The notes under the pieces were generated by a model. It made no database searches. It saw nothing but the letters and a program-made list of their open reading frames with translations, and was not told where the DNA came from. DNA of 64,000 bases from Rhyacophila brunnea. Taxonomy: Eukaryota; Arthropoda; Insecta; Trichoptera; Rhyacophilidae. Shown piece after piece: positions 34,661-46,259 of this stretch (its first letter is position 1; each line of letters starts with the position of its first letter). Made by a program: the position numbers and the translations under genes. The stretch lies in assembly GCA_022495005.1 (NCBI GenBank), contig JAGYXB010000269.1, forward strand, positions 930,001 through 994,000, in the 5' to 3' direction.

Positions 34661-35181
34661 AACCAGACTTCTATTTATCTCAAAAAGAGCATTGGTAAAT
34701 CTGCATTGAAAAGATATTGTGTTCAACTTAATTAATGACCATTTATATACAGGTAGGTATTAATTTATTATAAATAACCACCATAGTTTTGAAACAAGTG
34801 CTTTGTAAACTCTGCGATATTTACATTTTTGTATAATACCCCGTCATCGTAGATATAACCAATTCAAAAACTTATCTAAAAATTCAAACAACGATCATTC
34901 ACGCTCAGCAAATCATGCCAGCTAGACTGTTAAAACCAAGGTACAACCGCTTTCTAATTAAACCTATCTGTACATTTCGTTTGATTGAATTCAAATGTTT
35001 ATTAAAAGTAGTATTTTTTCTATTCTATGATACATTAGTTTTTAAAATTCAAATAAACACTGTCTAATTCAAGCCATAGTAAATAATAGGCAATAAATAT
35101 TCGTTTATCTGTAAACTATCTAAAAGTATGCCATTAAACCATACATAATTTTAGATATTTTATAGATAGGAGAATATGTTT
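34661..35181. other. AT-rich non-coding DNA
   Basis: Possible 3' UTR of the exon above; no canonical AATAAA placed close to the stop. Confidence 0.4.
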
Positions 35182-35388
35182 GGGCCCACATGCTCAGCGT
35201 AGGTCAAATGGAGCTTTTATGGTATTTTCAGAGCATAACCCTGGACATTCCTTAAACGTTGTAGATAATCTATTTATATAATTTTGAAGCTTTATTATCC
35301 TTTATATGATCTTACTCCCTATTTCATTTATCGTTTGTCAATTTATGGCTACGGCCGTATTGTAGCTTAACCACTGGGAAATACCTTC
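35182..35388 (+). repeat. Dispersed repeat C, copy 2, deleted and rearranged
   Basis: The first ~128 bp match the start of the 57849 copy (GTCAAATGGAGCTTTTATGG ... GAAGCTTTATTATCC). At about 35309 the sequence jumps to a block (CTTACTCCCTATTTC ... CCACTGGGAAATA) that is present in the 57849 copy only at its far end and in inverse orientation. Confidence 0.7.
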
Positions 35389-35599
35389 TTGATTGACGTG
35401 TTTATTGGTGTGGCATACGTAGATACAATGGTACATACACCAAAAGACAGGGACACCATGTACAAATTAGTACATGACATAATATCATGATGACACAGGG
35501 TGGAACGGATATTTTACTACTTTAAGAGAAAGGTTGATAAGATAAAATATATAATTCAATATCATAACTAATTAATGTAAATTCTTAATTTGCATGTAA

Positions 35600-35850
35600 G
35601 TAAGCAGATAAAATGGCAATGAACTGGACAGCCGCTTGACAAAATGCCGTCATACATTGCTACCCAATGGGCACTAAACGCCCACAGAAACGGCCTAAAA
35701 CCCGCTGGATAGACGAACTCTTAAAATTCGATCGATCGTGGCAGCGAAGAATTAGGGACCGAGAAGAGTGGAGAGAGCCAGAGAGACCTTCATCCAGCAG
35801 TGGGTCGACTGCGGTTGATGTTGAAATTATATTTAAATTATTATTATAAT
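35600..35850 (+). pseudogene. LINE C-terminal fragment
   Basis: GTKRPQKRPKTRWIDELLKF and RDREEWRE, followed after a frameshift by a TFIQQWVDCG end, form the usual C-terminus of RTE-like LINEs (GRP-TRW-DD, DR-EW, QQW). Only the last ~70 codons remain. Confidence 0.65.
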
Positions 35851-36569
35851 ATTTTATTAATAATTCAACTGTCTAGTGGTCAACATCCACTACTTGTACA
35901 CCACACCCTTTTAAGCTGACGTCCACTAAGAACCATCAATCATCCGTGAGGCTTCTTTTCTGACCAAACCCTGTCCTCGACCCTTCTTGTAAATACCTAC
36001 ACACAAACCCCTTCACGAACATTCTATTTTCGCTGAACTTCGATAAATATTTATCCGGTCTCCATGTTTATCCGATACAATGTATCTAATATACATGGAG
36101 ACTTATCCCTATAAGCTGTTTAGTAGTTTCTTTTTCTTGCTGGGCATAGAGAAAACTCTTTTACATATTACATACCTAAACCAATGAGAATCAAAAAAAC
36201 AAGCACCCCTAAAAGGGATTTTTAAAATGGCGTATGAGAGGCATTAGCCTTATTAAGTTTAATATAATATTATTTCATACGATTTTCAATGGGAAATATG
36301 CATTAAATGACCGGACAATCAGCGAAATAAAAAATTAGCTAGTATCAATAACAGTATTTGTACCCAGATACATTAAATTCGGTACCTACACTAATGCGAT
36401 GGCAATGGATTAACACAATTCTGATATCAAATTTTGTTTATATTTGAGTTTGGGAATGGGACAACTGGGCGCGAGGCGATTGGACGCCGCACTGTCGAAT
36501 GAAATAAATAGACTTATTATTAGATTAGAATTAGATCTTATACAGAAAGTATAAGAGGAATTTCTTTAA
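35851..36569. other. AT-rich non-coding DNA
   Basis: A short inverted repeat GTCTCCATGT...ACATGGAGAC lies at 36058-36102. No gene seen. Confidence 0.45.
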
Positions 36570-36826
36570 TAATTTTGTTGCTAGGACCCCAGACCCCTAG
36601 CAACCAATAATGGTGTTGAAATAACTTTTCATACAAAACAGAATTAACTGAAAATTAATTCAATTCTACTTAAATATGGCTAAAAGTATTAAAAAAATGC
36701 GTTGGCACTGTGTTCTGATATATTCTAAAAGTTTCAAATGTCTAGCTAGTCGGGAAGTTAGTTAAAAATCGATTGCAAGATTTGTACCGGACAAATAAGA
36801 ATACGAGCTAAGAAAAACGTTGTAAA
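36570..36826 (-). repeat. Dispersed repeat B, copy 3 (truncated)
   Basis: The reverse complement runs TTTACAACGTTTTTCTTAGC through the GACTAGCTAG block to the GGTTGCTAGGGGTCTGGGGT / CCTAGCAAC hairpin and stops just beyond, lacking the right third of the family. Confidence 0.75.
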
Positions 36827-37611
36827 AAAATAACTAGCACTACGATCGAAGTTTACAGTTTTATGTCACGGCCTGACTATAGTGAAAGATTAGTTCTTGT
36901 GAGCAGTGTGTCAGGTAAAGTGATTAAGAATAAAGTGTAGTGACTACAAAAACAAATTCACAAGGTTAATAATTATTAGTACAATATTTTAATGTTGTTT
37001 TAAATTGTTTTAAATTGTTTTAATATTGTTTTAAATTTTACAGCGTACGGCGCAGAAGCTTCAAATCAGTAAGATATTATTGTCCATTGTCCATGCGATT
37101 CTTCAGATACATTATTCGCTGAAGCTCAGAAGACTCAAAAGGGTTATTTTTAGAGTAAATAGCAAGCTTGCTGAAGATAAGAAAACAGCTACAAAAATAA
37201 TTATGGTGATAAATTAAGTTTTTATAGATAATATCATCAATCAGTGGTCGATAACCTAGATAGACTTAAGTGCCATATAATTATTATTTTGAAAATTTTA
37301 CATTCCGTGTGAAACTAAAATCCAACTTTTATAAATTTGTTGACCATAATAATACACAATTTATAAACTGTAATAAACACATCATAAAAATTCAATATTG
37401 AAATATATGTGACCCCATTGAGGTTCATCTATTGAAGAAATATTTGGTTCATAGTTTGAAATAAGAATAATTATTTATTCAAATGAAATAATCGTTCATT
37501 ACCTATGTTTTTAAAAGACTGTCATAAAACAATTGAAGTACCTACTGACACACGTGCTAATTCTAAACAAAAACAACACTATAATTATTTTCCTTTTAAC
37601 ACCTTCTCAAA
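36827..37611. other. AT-rich DNA with a 10-bp tandem repeat
   Basis: A short tandem array of TTGTTTTAAA units lies at about 36993-37037. No coding signal. Confidence 0.55.
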
Positions 37612-38160
37612 CGAGTATTTTCCGACTAACTTTCTTCAAGGCATGCTCGTCTTTCATTCTCTTGAAGCTCGTAGGTCACTTCTGCTCTTAAAGCATTTTT
37701 CCCTGCTCTCACGTGGTATCGTTTTCAATCCCGATATTCTAGAAAATTTGAATTTTTTCGCACCCATCAATTACATGCGTGGTCTCAGCCAAGACCTATT
37801 TTGGGTGAAAGCTGTTTCCTCATGTCTTTATATAACTCTTATGTCTCTATATCTTCTATTATGTCTCTATATCTTTCCGCATGAGGGCTGTGCGGCTGGT
37901 CAATACACTCCCTAGAGATGTAGATATTTTTGGCGATCCATTATATATTCTGTTTTTTTAATTCTATTTTATTGTTTAATTTGTATTTTTTTTTAATTAT
38001 TGTTGTTTTTTTATTTTATTTCTTTTGTATAAAACTATTTTTGCTTTGTTTTTTTACTGATTACTTGAAATTTTTATTCTAAATATCATGTTGTGAACGA
38101 CCTGACTTAATAATTTGTTATGTACTCAACGTGTCTTTTTCAATTAAATAAAATAAAAAA
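37612..38160 (+). pseudogene. LINE 3' end, copy 2 of the SLEARRS subfamily
   Basis: HSLEARRSLLLLKHFSLLSR and FFAPINYMRGLSQDLFWVKA match the copy at 31995. Then the expected residues are replaced by two tandem units of ATGTCTCTATATCTTCTATT (about 37840-37885) before the line resumes at GCATGAGGGCTGTGCGGCTG. The 3' UTR motif ATATCATGTTGTGAACG and the AATAAA-rich end are intact. Confidence 0.75.
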
Positions 38161-39584
38161 TAAACACGTTCCTTTTTCTCCTCATCTGAAGAAACTATAT
38201 TGTTTTCCCAATCTTGTTGTTGTAATAGAAATTGTCGAATTTGTTTTGGTCTTGACAGTTTTTACACCAGAAATCTCTTATTGAAACGTGTGACTCTCAC
38301 TGCATGCACATAATAATATGTCAAAATATGATTAGAATTTTGTGTAAATCCTAGGTACTCGTCCGATTTCAGCAGAACATAAATATGTCACTAAGAAAAT
38401 AATTAGAATTATCCAATCGACAATGACTATCTAGAATTTAAAAATCGACACACCATCCAATGGTAATCAATACGCATGACGGAAAATTTTGCTAATCTTG
38501 AAAGTACTTTATATATAGGTACCTACTTATTAAAAAAAATATTAATCATCATTTTCTAAAGTCTAGACAAGAGCCTGCCAACAAAATACTTTCCGCATGC
38601 AATGGGTTGCCTATCACTGGGTTAGTTCATAAATTTAGAGAACTAGGTATTTATTTAGTTAATTTCTAAAAGGTACTCCACACTTTTACATAATTCTGTT
38701 TCAAGTTGAGTTTAATTTAATATAGAAATTCCATTATAGTTCACATTATTTCTGAAATAAAATACCAAGAATTTAATATTCTGGTAAATAAAATGGCTAA
38801 AGCACGTAAAGCTATTGCATTATTATATTTTCTCGGAAAACTTAATTTTCATTTAATTATGTTGAATCGCACGGGAATATAGCTAATTTACTAGTAACTG
38901 GTAAGTAGATACCAAATTATACAGTACACGAAAACTTATTTTAAATACGTACTGTCTAAAAGGTGGCATATAAAATATTATTCAAAAATTCTCCAACAAA
39001 ATAAATAATATACCTATTGTATTCCATAAAATAGAATGTAACTATAAATAAATTATTAAACAGAAAATATTCATAGACATCTACCGATAGTTGGCGTAAC
39101 TTTAATGAAAAGTTTACATTAATTAAAAATAGTTTTCCCGGAAATCAAACCATGCCATCTGTTGGTGGAAAATTTCGTTAGTATTTTTTAATGAAACCGA
39201 CATAATAATAATTATTTTCTAATAAATATTACATACATAATATTATTATATCAAGAGTATAGGTACTTTTTATTTTTTTTAGTTTAAAAAAATAACACAT
39301 GCATAATAAGAATGAAATAATTATTTTCTTGTTGGTTTTTAATTATTGGTAGGTACCTAACATGAATTTATTTATATACTTACCTAAAGATGAATGTTGG
39401 ACATAATACGCAGAGATCCAAAAAGTAATAAGCAGGTAAAAATTCGGACCTAATAAGATGCATATAGACCTCGATTTGGAGATATGCAGTCTATATCGCT
39501 CGATGAATAGATAATCTCTGGACAAATCACACCATCCAGATCTATCCACGAAATACAAAAAAAAAAAAAAACGTGACCTTTTCT
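38161..39584. other. AT-rich non-coding DNA
   Basis: No supported feature. Confidence 0.5.
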
Positions 39585-39785
39585 TGATGCTCACAATGCT
39601 CTCGGACTTCAGTGTTTTGTTTCCACGTACTTCCATTAAAATTGATGATCTCGTTAATCCAGCAAACTCTTGGTCGCGCTTCTTCTTGTATCGTATTTAC
39701 TATCTCTGGAACGCGATTGGATGACCAATGATCTGTTCTTTGATTAGTATTGCCTACCCACCTCCACTTCGAAGACGCTTTGTAT
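39585..39785 (-). pseudogene. LINE C-terminal fragment
   Basis: The minus strand reads KWRWVGNTNQRTDHWSSNRV followed by RPRVCWINEIINFNGSTWKQ, corresponding to the (K/R)W-W-G-H...RTD-RW and (G)RP-TRW-D-I blocks at the C-terminus of RTE-like LINEs. Highly decayed. Confidence 0.45.
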
Positions 39786-39871
39786 GATATATAACACTTT
39801 CGTTTACTCCCTTGCCTATTTATTTATTGACCGATCTCTGCACGTTTTGTCCAACATCTATCATTATATAC

Positions 39872-40979
39872 CAGTGGCGAAGGGTGACTTTTGGAAAGAG
39901 GTAAGCTGTGGAGATCAGAGAAAAAGAGCACACTTGTCAGGTAAATTACGGGAAATAAGAAGATAATACTTACGATATTACTACTGATGAATAGGTGCAC
40001 ACTAATGACAACGACACACTGGTCATAGGTTTCACCGCTGAATTTGTCAAATTATTTAAATCACTTATGGCAGTAGAATTCCACGCATACTTTCTTTACC
40101 AAACAATACGCATCGCCAACAAAAAAGTTTGTTTAATGTATAACTGCCAGTTAAAAACAAATATTTATCATTTATAAATTGTTGTGAAAATGTCTAATAT
40201 AAGTTTTTTTGCTGTATTCAAATCTAAATGAACCCTTGGAAGGTCAAGCTTTGATAATTTTAAAATGCAATCGTTCGCACATTTTCTACCGGGACACTAC
40301 ACAATTTAATAAATACTTATATATTTAAAGCACTGCCGAATGATTTCGGTACAATATGAGATAATTTATCCACATTCACAGTAACACAATGAATTTTGTA
40401 TTATAAAATAAACCTTTACCACCTCTTTGACATGTCAAAATGACATAAACTGTGAATAGCATGTTATGTTTGTCTATGACTGAAGTAACCTAAATAATAA
40501 TCGCGAATTAATACAATATTTATTTTTAATAACAATTTATAAATTATATGTGATCGAACACAATAGTTATTATTTTTTTTAATCATCATTATTTATTATT
40601 TGCTTTTAAAGATAAGCAAAGACAATAAACAATTCAACATTTCGAATAAGCTTGTCTGTTAACGCTTCTGAGTCTCGAACAAAAACCCAGACATGCATGA
40701 AGTTGGCAACTGAATTTCGGTAGAAAATTCGGCTTGGATTATCGTTGAAATAATTCTAAAAATAGCACTCACGTTGGACGTTCCGTCATTTATTTTTGAT
40801 TCGAAACATGACTAAATTAAAAGCTCTACTTATAAATAACGACGATAGATGGCAATCAATATTTTTATTATAACCTACAATGTCCTACAATATAGATATT
40901 TATTTAAGTATATAAATTAAATACTTGAAAATAGAAGGTAAGCTTTAAATAATCGCTTAGTATGGAGCCTTCGCCACTG
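39872..40979 (+). mobile_element. hAT element without transposase, copy 1, 1,108 bp, perfect 8-bp TSD
   Basis: CAGTGGCGAAGGGTGACTTT at left and GGAGCCTTCGCCACTG at right (TIR CAGTGGCGAAGG). The perfect TSD TTATATAC lies at 39864-39871 and 40980-40987. Both ends match 42590-43434 in reverse orientation, including CGGGAAATAAGAAGATAA and CATACTAAGCGATTATTTAAAG. The interior has only short frames. Confidence 0.9.
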
Positions 40980-40987
40980 TTATATAC

Positions 40988-41499
40988 ATTGTTTTACTGT
41001 TAATAATATTTCAACCTTTGTTGCAACGATGTTTTGCACCCATACGGTAGTACCAGTGGCACCACCACAGTAAGAATAAAGCGCGCCGGGTCGGGGACTT
41101 TTTTCCAGGCCGAAGCATGCTCAGGTAATTCTTCAAACAATTCTCATGAATATGTAACACACAATATTTGAGAATCACGTAAATATTGACAATTATATCA
41201 CGGGCGTAAATATACGAAATAATCGATTAGACAGTCCACTTATATACCCCGTTTACATTAATTCAACACATGTCTAATTTCGTTTTAAAATTTATAAAAC
41301 CGAAATCAACATTAATTATTATAATACGTATTTTGACTGGCCTTCCGTTCGTTAAATATTTCATCAGCAAAAAATTCTGGGTCATTAATTTTAATATTGA
41401 AAAGTTGAGTGGTGTAGGTGTTCCTTATTTCAATTATATTTTTATTTGATATTACCTACATCCAACTGCTAAGTTTAGTTTTTTTTTTATATCGATATA
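40988..41499. other. AT-rich non-coding DNA
   Basis: Contains TACCCCGTTTACATTAATTC at 41246-41265, similar to one end of the TTA-TSD element at 46260; no complete element. Confidence 0.4.
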
Positions 41500-42290
41500 T
41501 GATTGATTAATAAATACAGAACTGTTTTTCTTCTTCTTTGCCCATATCCGCCCCTTAACTTGAGCATATGGACACCACGCGGCGCCTCCAAGAATTCCTG
41601 TCGCTCGCCAGTCTTCTTGCTTCGTTCCAGGTCAAACCAGCATCCCGTAGCTCCGCCGAATGCACTCTGTAGATTGTATTTAGCGGCCTTCCAGGACGCC
41701 GGAATCCGGTCGGCTTGAAGAACAGGCAAGCCAGGTTAAAGTTCTCTTCTGGCATCCGCAGCACGTGGCCGAGCCAGGTCCAACGTCGCCTCTTCACTTT
41801 CAGCGTGATGAGAGGCTGCTTGGTACGTTCTCTTATCTCCTCGTTGCTCCTAAAGTTATACCACCGCACACCCAGTATTCGTCGCAAACATCTGTTTTCG
41901 AAGCTCAGTATACGGTTGCTCTGAGCCTTCGTAAGGTGCCATGATTCGCTACCGTAAAGCAGCACCGTCAGAATGCAAGCGTCGAATAGGCGGCATTTGG
42001 TTTTGACCGACTACAATCGTGAGTCCCAGACATTTCGCATCGAGTTGAATGTTGTGTTTCTGCAAAATGCCATCTCCCGTGATGTGTACCCCTAATTACT
42101 TGAAGCTGTCGACGCTCTCGATGTTTTGTCGCTAATCAGAGGGAAATCTGGATCAGGACAGGTACTATTGCACAAGACGTTGGTTTTCTTCGCGTTGATT
42201 TTCAAACCAACGCGAGAGGAGTTGTTATGCAACCTGTCGGTTGTCTCTTGAATGCCCTCGATTGAGTTTTTATGGTTATTTATTTATTGT
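41500..42290 (-). pseudogene. LINE C-terminal relic (LLYGSESW type)
   Basis: The minus-strand frame (41965 to 41555) reads MLLYGSESWHLTKAQSNRIL, FENRCLRRILGVRW, RRRWTWLGHVLRMPEE, RRPGRPLNTIYR and NEARRLASDRNSWRRRV: the YGSE-W, CLRRIL, WLGHV-RM, GRP and DR-WR blocks that follow the RT domain in RTE-like LINEs. Upstream, to 42290, frames broken by stops continue EGIQETTDRLHNNSSRVGLK, the region after the FADD motif. Other pieces of this family lie at 43850 and 61375-62338. Inactive. Confidence 0.8.
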
Positions 42291-42581
42291 TTCGTTTTAA
42301 TATCACATTACAGCTTGTCTTTATTATTTTGATAGTTTTCTACCTATTACGGACAAACACAGTATGCGAGGAACGATTATTCAATTGAGAGATTATTTGT
42401 GAACAACTTGATTGAAAGGTTTGATGTTGACTACTCTTTAGTCCTTATGCTGTGGCTTCATTATTGACTGAAATCGTCAGTTTTATTTTATTTCAATGGA
42501 TGTTACTATAGTGGGAGGTACTAAAAACATTATAAATAATGATTGCTCCAGGACTTTTATCATTTTGGCAATACACCGCTG
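42291..42581. other. AT-rich spacer
   Basis: No recognised feature. Confidence 0.4.
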
Positions 42582-42589
42582 GTTAGTAG

Positions 42590-43434
42590 CAGTGGCGAAG
42601 ACTCCATACTAGGCGATTATTTAAAGCCTACCTACTTAAGAAAAATAGTTTTTATTTTCATATTGACGTATTTATATAATCACAAATAATATATTCAATA
42701 TGCCCAAATACATAATATATCGTATAATTGTCATAATTTTACGATCTTTTCCTATATTTCAATAAGCACCATCTATGGCATCTCTCGAAAGTTTAAAAAA
42801 ATAAAACACACCGCGTTTTGCTTCATATATTGTATAGGATTATTTTGGCGTGAATCGTCGGGTTTTTCAATATGAAGTTTTTTTCTCATAATTTTAAAAT
42901 GTCTGGCGTCCCGTCAAAATAATTAATAAGAAGATAATTTAAAAATTAATCTATGGGATTCAATCACATAAATATGTATTGATCGTTGTTAAAAATATAA
43001 AATAATTTATCTCGTGATTTTTATTTATCTACTAGTTCACTCATTAGACAATTTATATATCTGATATTGTACCTATTTAAGTCTGTGTTTTAAATATAGA
43101 AGTATTTTAAAATGTCTAGTTATAGTTAAATTATAAATTGTTATGGAACATAATATATACACAACAACGGATATTTTCAAAGATGATAGGTAATATATTT
43201 TGGGCGTATGTTACGTTTATAAATGTTTAGGAAAATACATAAGTAATTCAAACTAATTGCTTATTTTTATAAACTAATTATAACAAACCAATTAAGCTTT
43301 TGAAATTTCTTCGTTTTAGCGTACCTATTCATCAGTAGTAATATTGGGTTATCTTCTTATTTCCCGTAAATATATCTGACAACCATGGTTACTCCCACAG
43401 CCTACCTCTTTCAAAAAGTCACCGTTCGCCACTG
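42590..43434 (-). mobile_element. hAT element without transposase, copy 2 (inverted), 845 bp, perfect 8-bp TSD
   Basis: CAGTGGCGAAGACTCCATAC at left and CACCGTTCGCCACTG at right, with perfect TSD GTTAGTAG (42582-42589, 43435-43442). Same family as 39872-40979 in opposite orientation, about 260 bp shorter internally. Confidence 0.9.
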
Positions 43435-43442
43435 GTTAGTAG

Positions 43443-43849
43443 TAGTCATTGAATAAACACATTGATGTTACGTTACGTTTCAGTAATTGTGGAAAACCAT
43501 TCATGAATATTTTATTCAAACATCTACTAAATATTTTACTAAAACTATTTGTAGTACGTGTGCGAGATATATTTTGTCATGATGAAATTTTATTAAGTAG
43601 TTTGTCGTTATACAGAAAGTATTGAATTATATGAATTGTATTATCTGATAAGGTATCACATAAATAATGTATAAGGTGAATTTGATTCTGTTTTCAGACT
43701 AAATGATATTATTATTTAAAATTGGTAGACAGGATTTTGTAAAAAAAAAATACATGGATTCACTTAAGAATTTCATTTTTTAGTGTTTTCATTCAACAGT
43801 GATCGTATTATATTAACATATAATTGACAGTAATTATTCTCTGAGAGTA
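43443..43849. other. AT-rich non-coding DNA
   Basis: No recognised feature. Confidence 0.45.
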
Positions 43850-43977
43850 AAGAGGCGACTTTGGACTTGCCCTAGCCATTTGCTGCGGATGTCAGAAGAG
43901 AACTTCAAATTGGCTTGCCTGTTCTTCAAACCAACCATATGCCGGTGTCCTGGAAGGTCGCTAAATACTATATATAG
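43850..43977 (+). pseudogene. LINE fragment (same family as 41500-42290), cut by a hAT end
   Basis: The forward translation contains SEENFKLACLFFKPTICRCP and GRSLNTIY, matching the minus-strand relic at 41.6 kb. The match stops at 43977, where a hAT-like terminus CAGCGATTTCCAAACTAGGC (43978-43997) begins. The matching second hAT end was not located. Confidence 0.65.
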
Positions 43978-44060
43978 CAGCGATTTCCAAACTAGGCGCG
44001 GAGTGTTGCAAAGGGAGGCGCGAAAAGCTTAACACAATTAATGTATCCACAGGTTTGCAA
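43978..44060 (+). mobile_element. hAT-like left terminus
   Basis: CAGCGATTTCCAAACTAGGCG followed by GGAGGCGCG resembles hAT ends of the CAGnGnTTCCCAAAC type. It interrupts the LINE fragment ending at 43977. The other end and TSD are not identified, so extent is unknown. Confidence 0.45.
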
Positions 44061-44092
44061 TTTGCAAGTGCATATTTTATACAATGGCCGCT

Positions 44093-44523
44093 TTAAGCTT
44101 CAATATTGGGACCATACCTAAAATAAAATTTGATATAAATAAAATGGATTTCAAGTTATACACATTTATATTTTTTATAAAAATAGATGTTTTTTTTAAA
44201 TAAATATAAAAAATATTAAAACTATGAATTAGTCAAAAATCTACACGTCAAAAATTGAAAACTTAATAAACTAAATTTTAATAATAAATATGACCATAAA
44301 ATACCATGTAATAATAAGATGTGACCCTGCAATGAATTCACATTTTATTAGATTTTTTTACAAATTGTAAGTTTATCTTTGAAAAAAAATCTTTTTAATA
44401 TTTTCAGATACATATTTTTATTAATTAATACAGTTGAAATTGTAAATTATCAAAAAAAAATCTCAAATTGCAAGCTTAGTATTTTTCCGCTAGGTTCTCT
44501 GTTGGCATATAGGATCCCCCTTA
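44093..44523 (+). repeat. Dispersed repeat E, copy 1
   Basis: Matches 51284-51712 in inverse orientation: AATATTGGGACCA, AAAATAGATGTTTTTTT, TTTATCTTTGA, TCTCAAATTGCAAGC and CCGCTAGG occur in mirrored order. Very AT-rich, no coding frame with support; possibly the body of a hAT-like element beginning at 43978. Confidence 0.7.
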
Positions 44524-45039
44524 ATATATTACTTACCATAATTGAAAATAGTAAACACTTTGACTCCATTTTGTCGGTGGCTTTGTTGAAAATTATACGG
44601 CTAATATTGTCTTTTATTTTTAATCACACTATCTTTATAATTATGACTTTCCTACAAGATTATTGACCTTACGGCTACCGTGCCCATGTGCAAACACTCA
44701 CAGTAATGAACACCTAGTATAGGAGTTTCTGTTATCAGATTCAACATCTAATGGTTGTAGTGTGAAATGGCTTTAAAGTTTGTTCAATATCTTGATCCAA
44801 TGTTCTAACTTTTCTCCGAACTGAAAAAATCGGCACAATTCTTTGCAGTCAATAATGCTGGTTCTTCTGAATCACCGGTTTACATTTGAACGATCTTACT
44901 ACGCTCGAAATAGAAGGCGAGTGTATCAATAATAATTAAAATCACTATTTTTATACATACATAATAATATAATATATTATTGTCAAAAAGTCTTTTTTAA
45001 CAGCATCTTTCCTGGCTGCGTTAACTTTAGCGTTAGCTT
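44524..45039. other. AT-rich non-coding DNA
   Basis: Possibly the rest of a decayed transposon; no termini resolved. Confidence 0.35.
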
Positions 45040-45122
45040 CTAACTTATTGTAACGATTATAATACCTCAATACATAAATATAATAAACTACCGTCGATGG
45101 CCGCCTTGTGTATAGAATAGAC
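45040..45122. mobile_element. Single arm of the 20.6-kb long-TIR family
   Basis: TCTAACTTATTGTAACGATT, AATACCTCAATACA and ACTACCGTCGATGGCCGCC match the inverse of the arm at 20590-20685. The partner arm was not found nearby. Confidence 0.55.
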
Positions 45123-45157
45123 CCACAGGAATCGATACATTTTCTTTCGAAATTACG

Positions 45158-45322
45158 TCTCAATTCTTAGGTCTCGGTTTTGAATCCGGGGTCTGACAAA
45201 TTCACACGTTGTTTTTCATTTCAAATTTGACCCAAAGGATGAATCTAATAGGTTGAGCAAGTGGCTAACATTTATTTCTCGAAAACAAAAATCCGTAAGA
45301 AACCTCTTCATAGAGCGGCCCA
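45158..45322 (+). mobile_element. tRNA-derived SINE, family A, copy 3 (3' end cut by repeat B)
   Basis: B-box remnant CGGTTTTGAATCCGGGGTCT, then AATAGGTTGAGCAAGTGGCT and TTTCTCGAAAACAAAAATCC as in the other A copies. It stops after CATAGAGCGGCCCAT, where repeat B copy 4 begins, so B inserted into or truncated the SINE. Confidence 0.65.
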
Positions 45323-45800
45323 TTTTACAACGTTTTTATTAGGTCGTATTCTTATTTTTGTCCGGTGGTTGTTTATCCGGTACAAATCTTGCAATCGATT
45401 TTTAACTAACTTCACGACTAACTAGACGTTTGAAAATTTTAGAATATATCAGAACACGATGCCAATACATTTTTTAAATACTTTTAGCCATCTTGAAGTA
45501 GAATGGAATTCATTTTCAATTAATTCTGTTTTGTATGAAAAGTTATTTCGGAAGAAATCCGTAATCCAATCCACTATTATTGGTTGCTAGGGACTGGGGT
45601 CCTAGCAACTAAATTATTAATATATACGTGCGTTACTATGGAAATCAATATGAAATGTCAAAATGACATTTCAGTATTATTTCTACCAAGTACAATTTTT
45701 TTTTGATCGTTTAAGCTAGTCAAGTCAAGTTTATATGATTCAACAGAAAATTTTAAAACGTTGTATTTATATAAATAGTTCTTTTTATCTTGTAATTATT
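45323..45800 (+). repeat. Dispersed repeat B, copy 4 (longest)
   Basis: Full-length member: left ACAACGTTTTTATTAGGTCG, right AAAACGTTGTATTTATATAA plus CTTTTTATCTTGTAATTATT. It contains two perfect or near-perfect hairpins: GGTTGCTAGGGACTGGGGTCC.. with CCTAGCAAC (45582-45609), and TGAAATGTCA-AAA-TGACATTTCA (45649-45671). Confidence 0.75.
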
Positions 45801-46256
45801 ATTATTTTTATGCCCCGAGCGATGATATAATAAAAATTAATAATATAATTCTTTCGCCTCTGTCGATATGCATTATATAAAACCTATTGTTTACCGAATA
45901 ATAGGATAAAGTATTTTTAACTCGGCCGGAATTACTACGTCGAACGTAGTTAAACCTACTGAAGGAAATATATCCCGGATATAACCAAAAAGGACTCCCC
46001 TTAATTGGGGTGGGTAGCAAAAAGTATTTTCGGAACTAGAGCATGACCTTATCATCTTCAAACTGTTTCCTTACCATTTTATTTACACATGGATTCGGGA
46101 TAAAATAAATGTTCGTTTTGAGATGCTACAAATAAAATTCTTTACGTTCAACAAATAAATATTATAATCAAATAAGTAAGGGAACCGAATGTTGGATAGG
46201 TTGTTTATACTGGATACTCGACTTTCTAAAAAAAATCAACGGAGTTATTTAGCTTA
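45801..46256. other. AT-rich spacer
   Basis: No recognised feature. Confidence 0.4.
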
Positions 46257-46259
46257 TTA

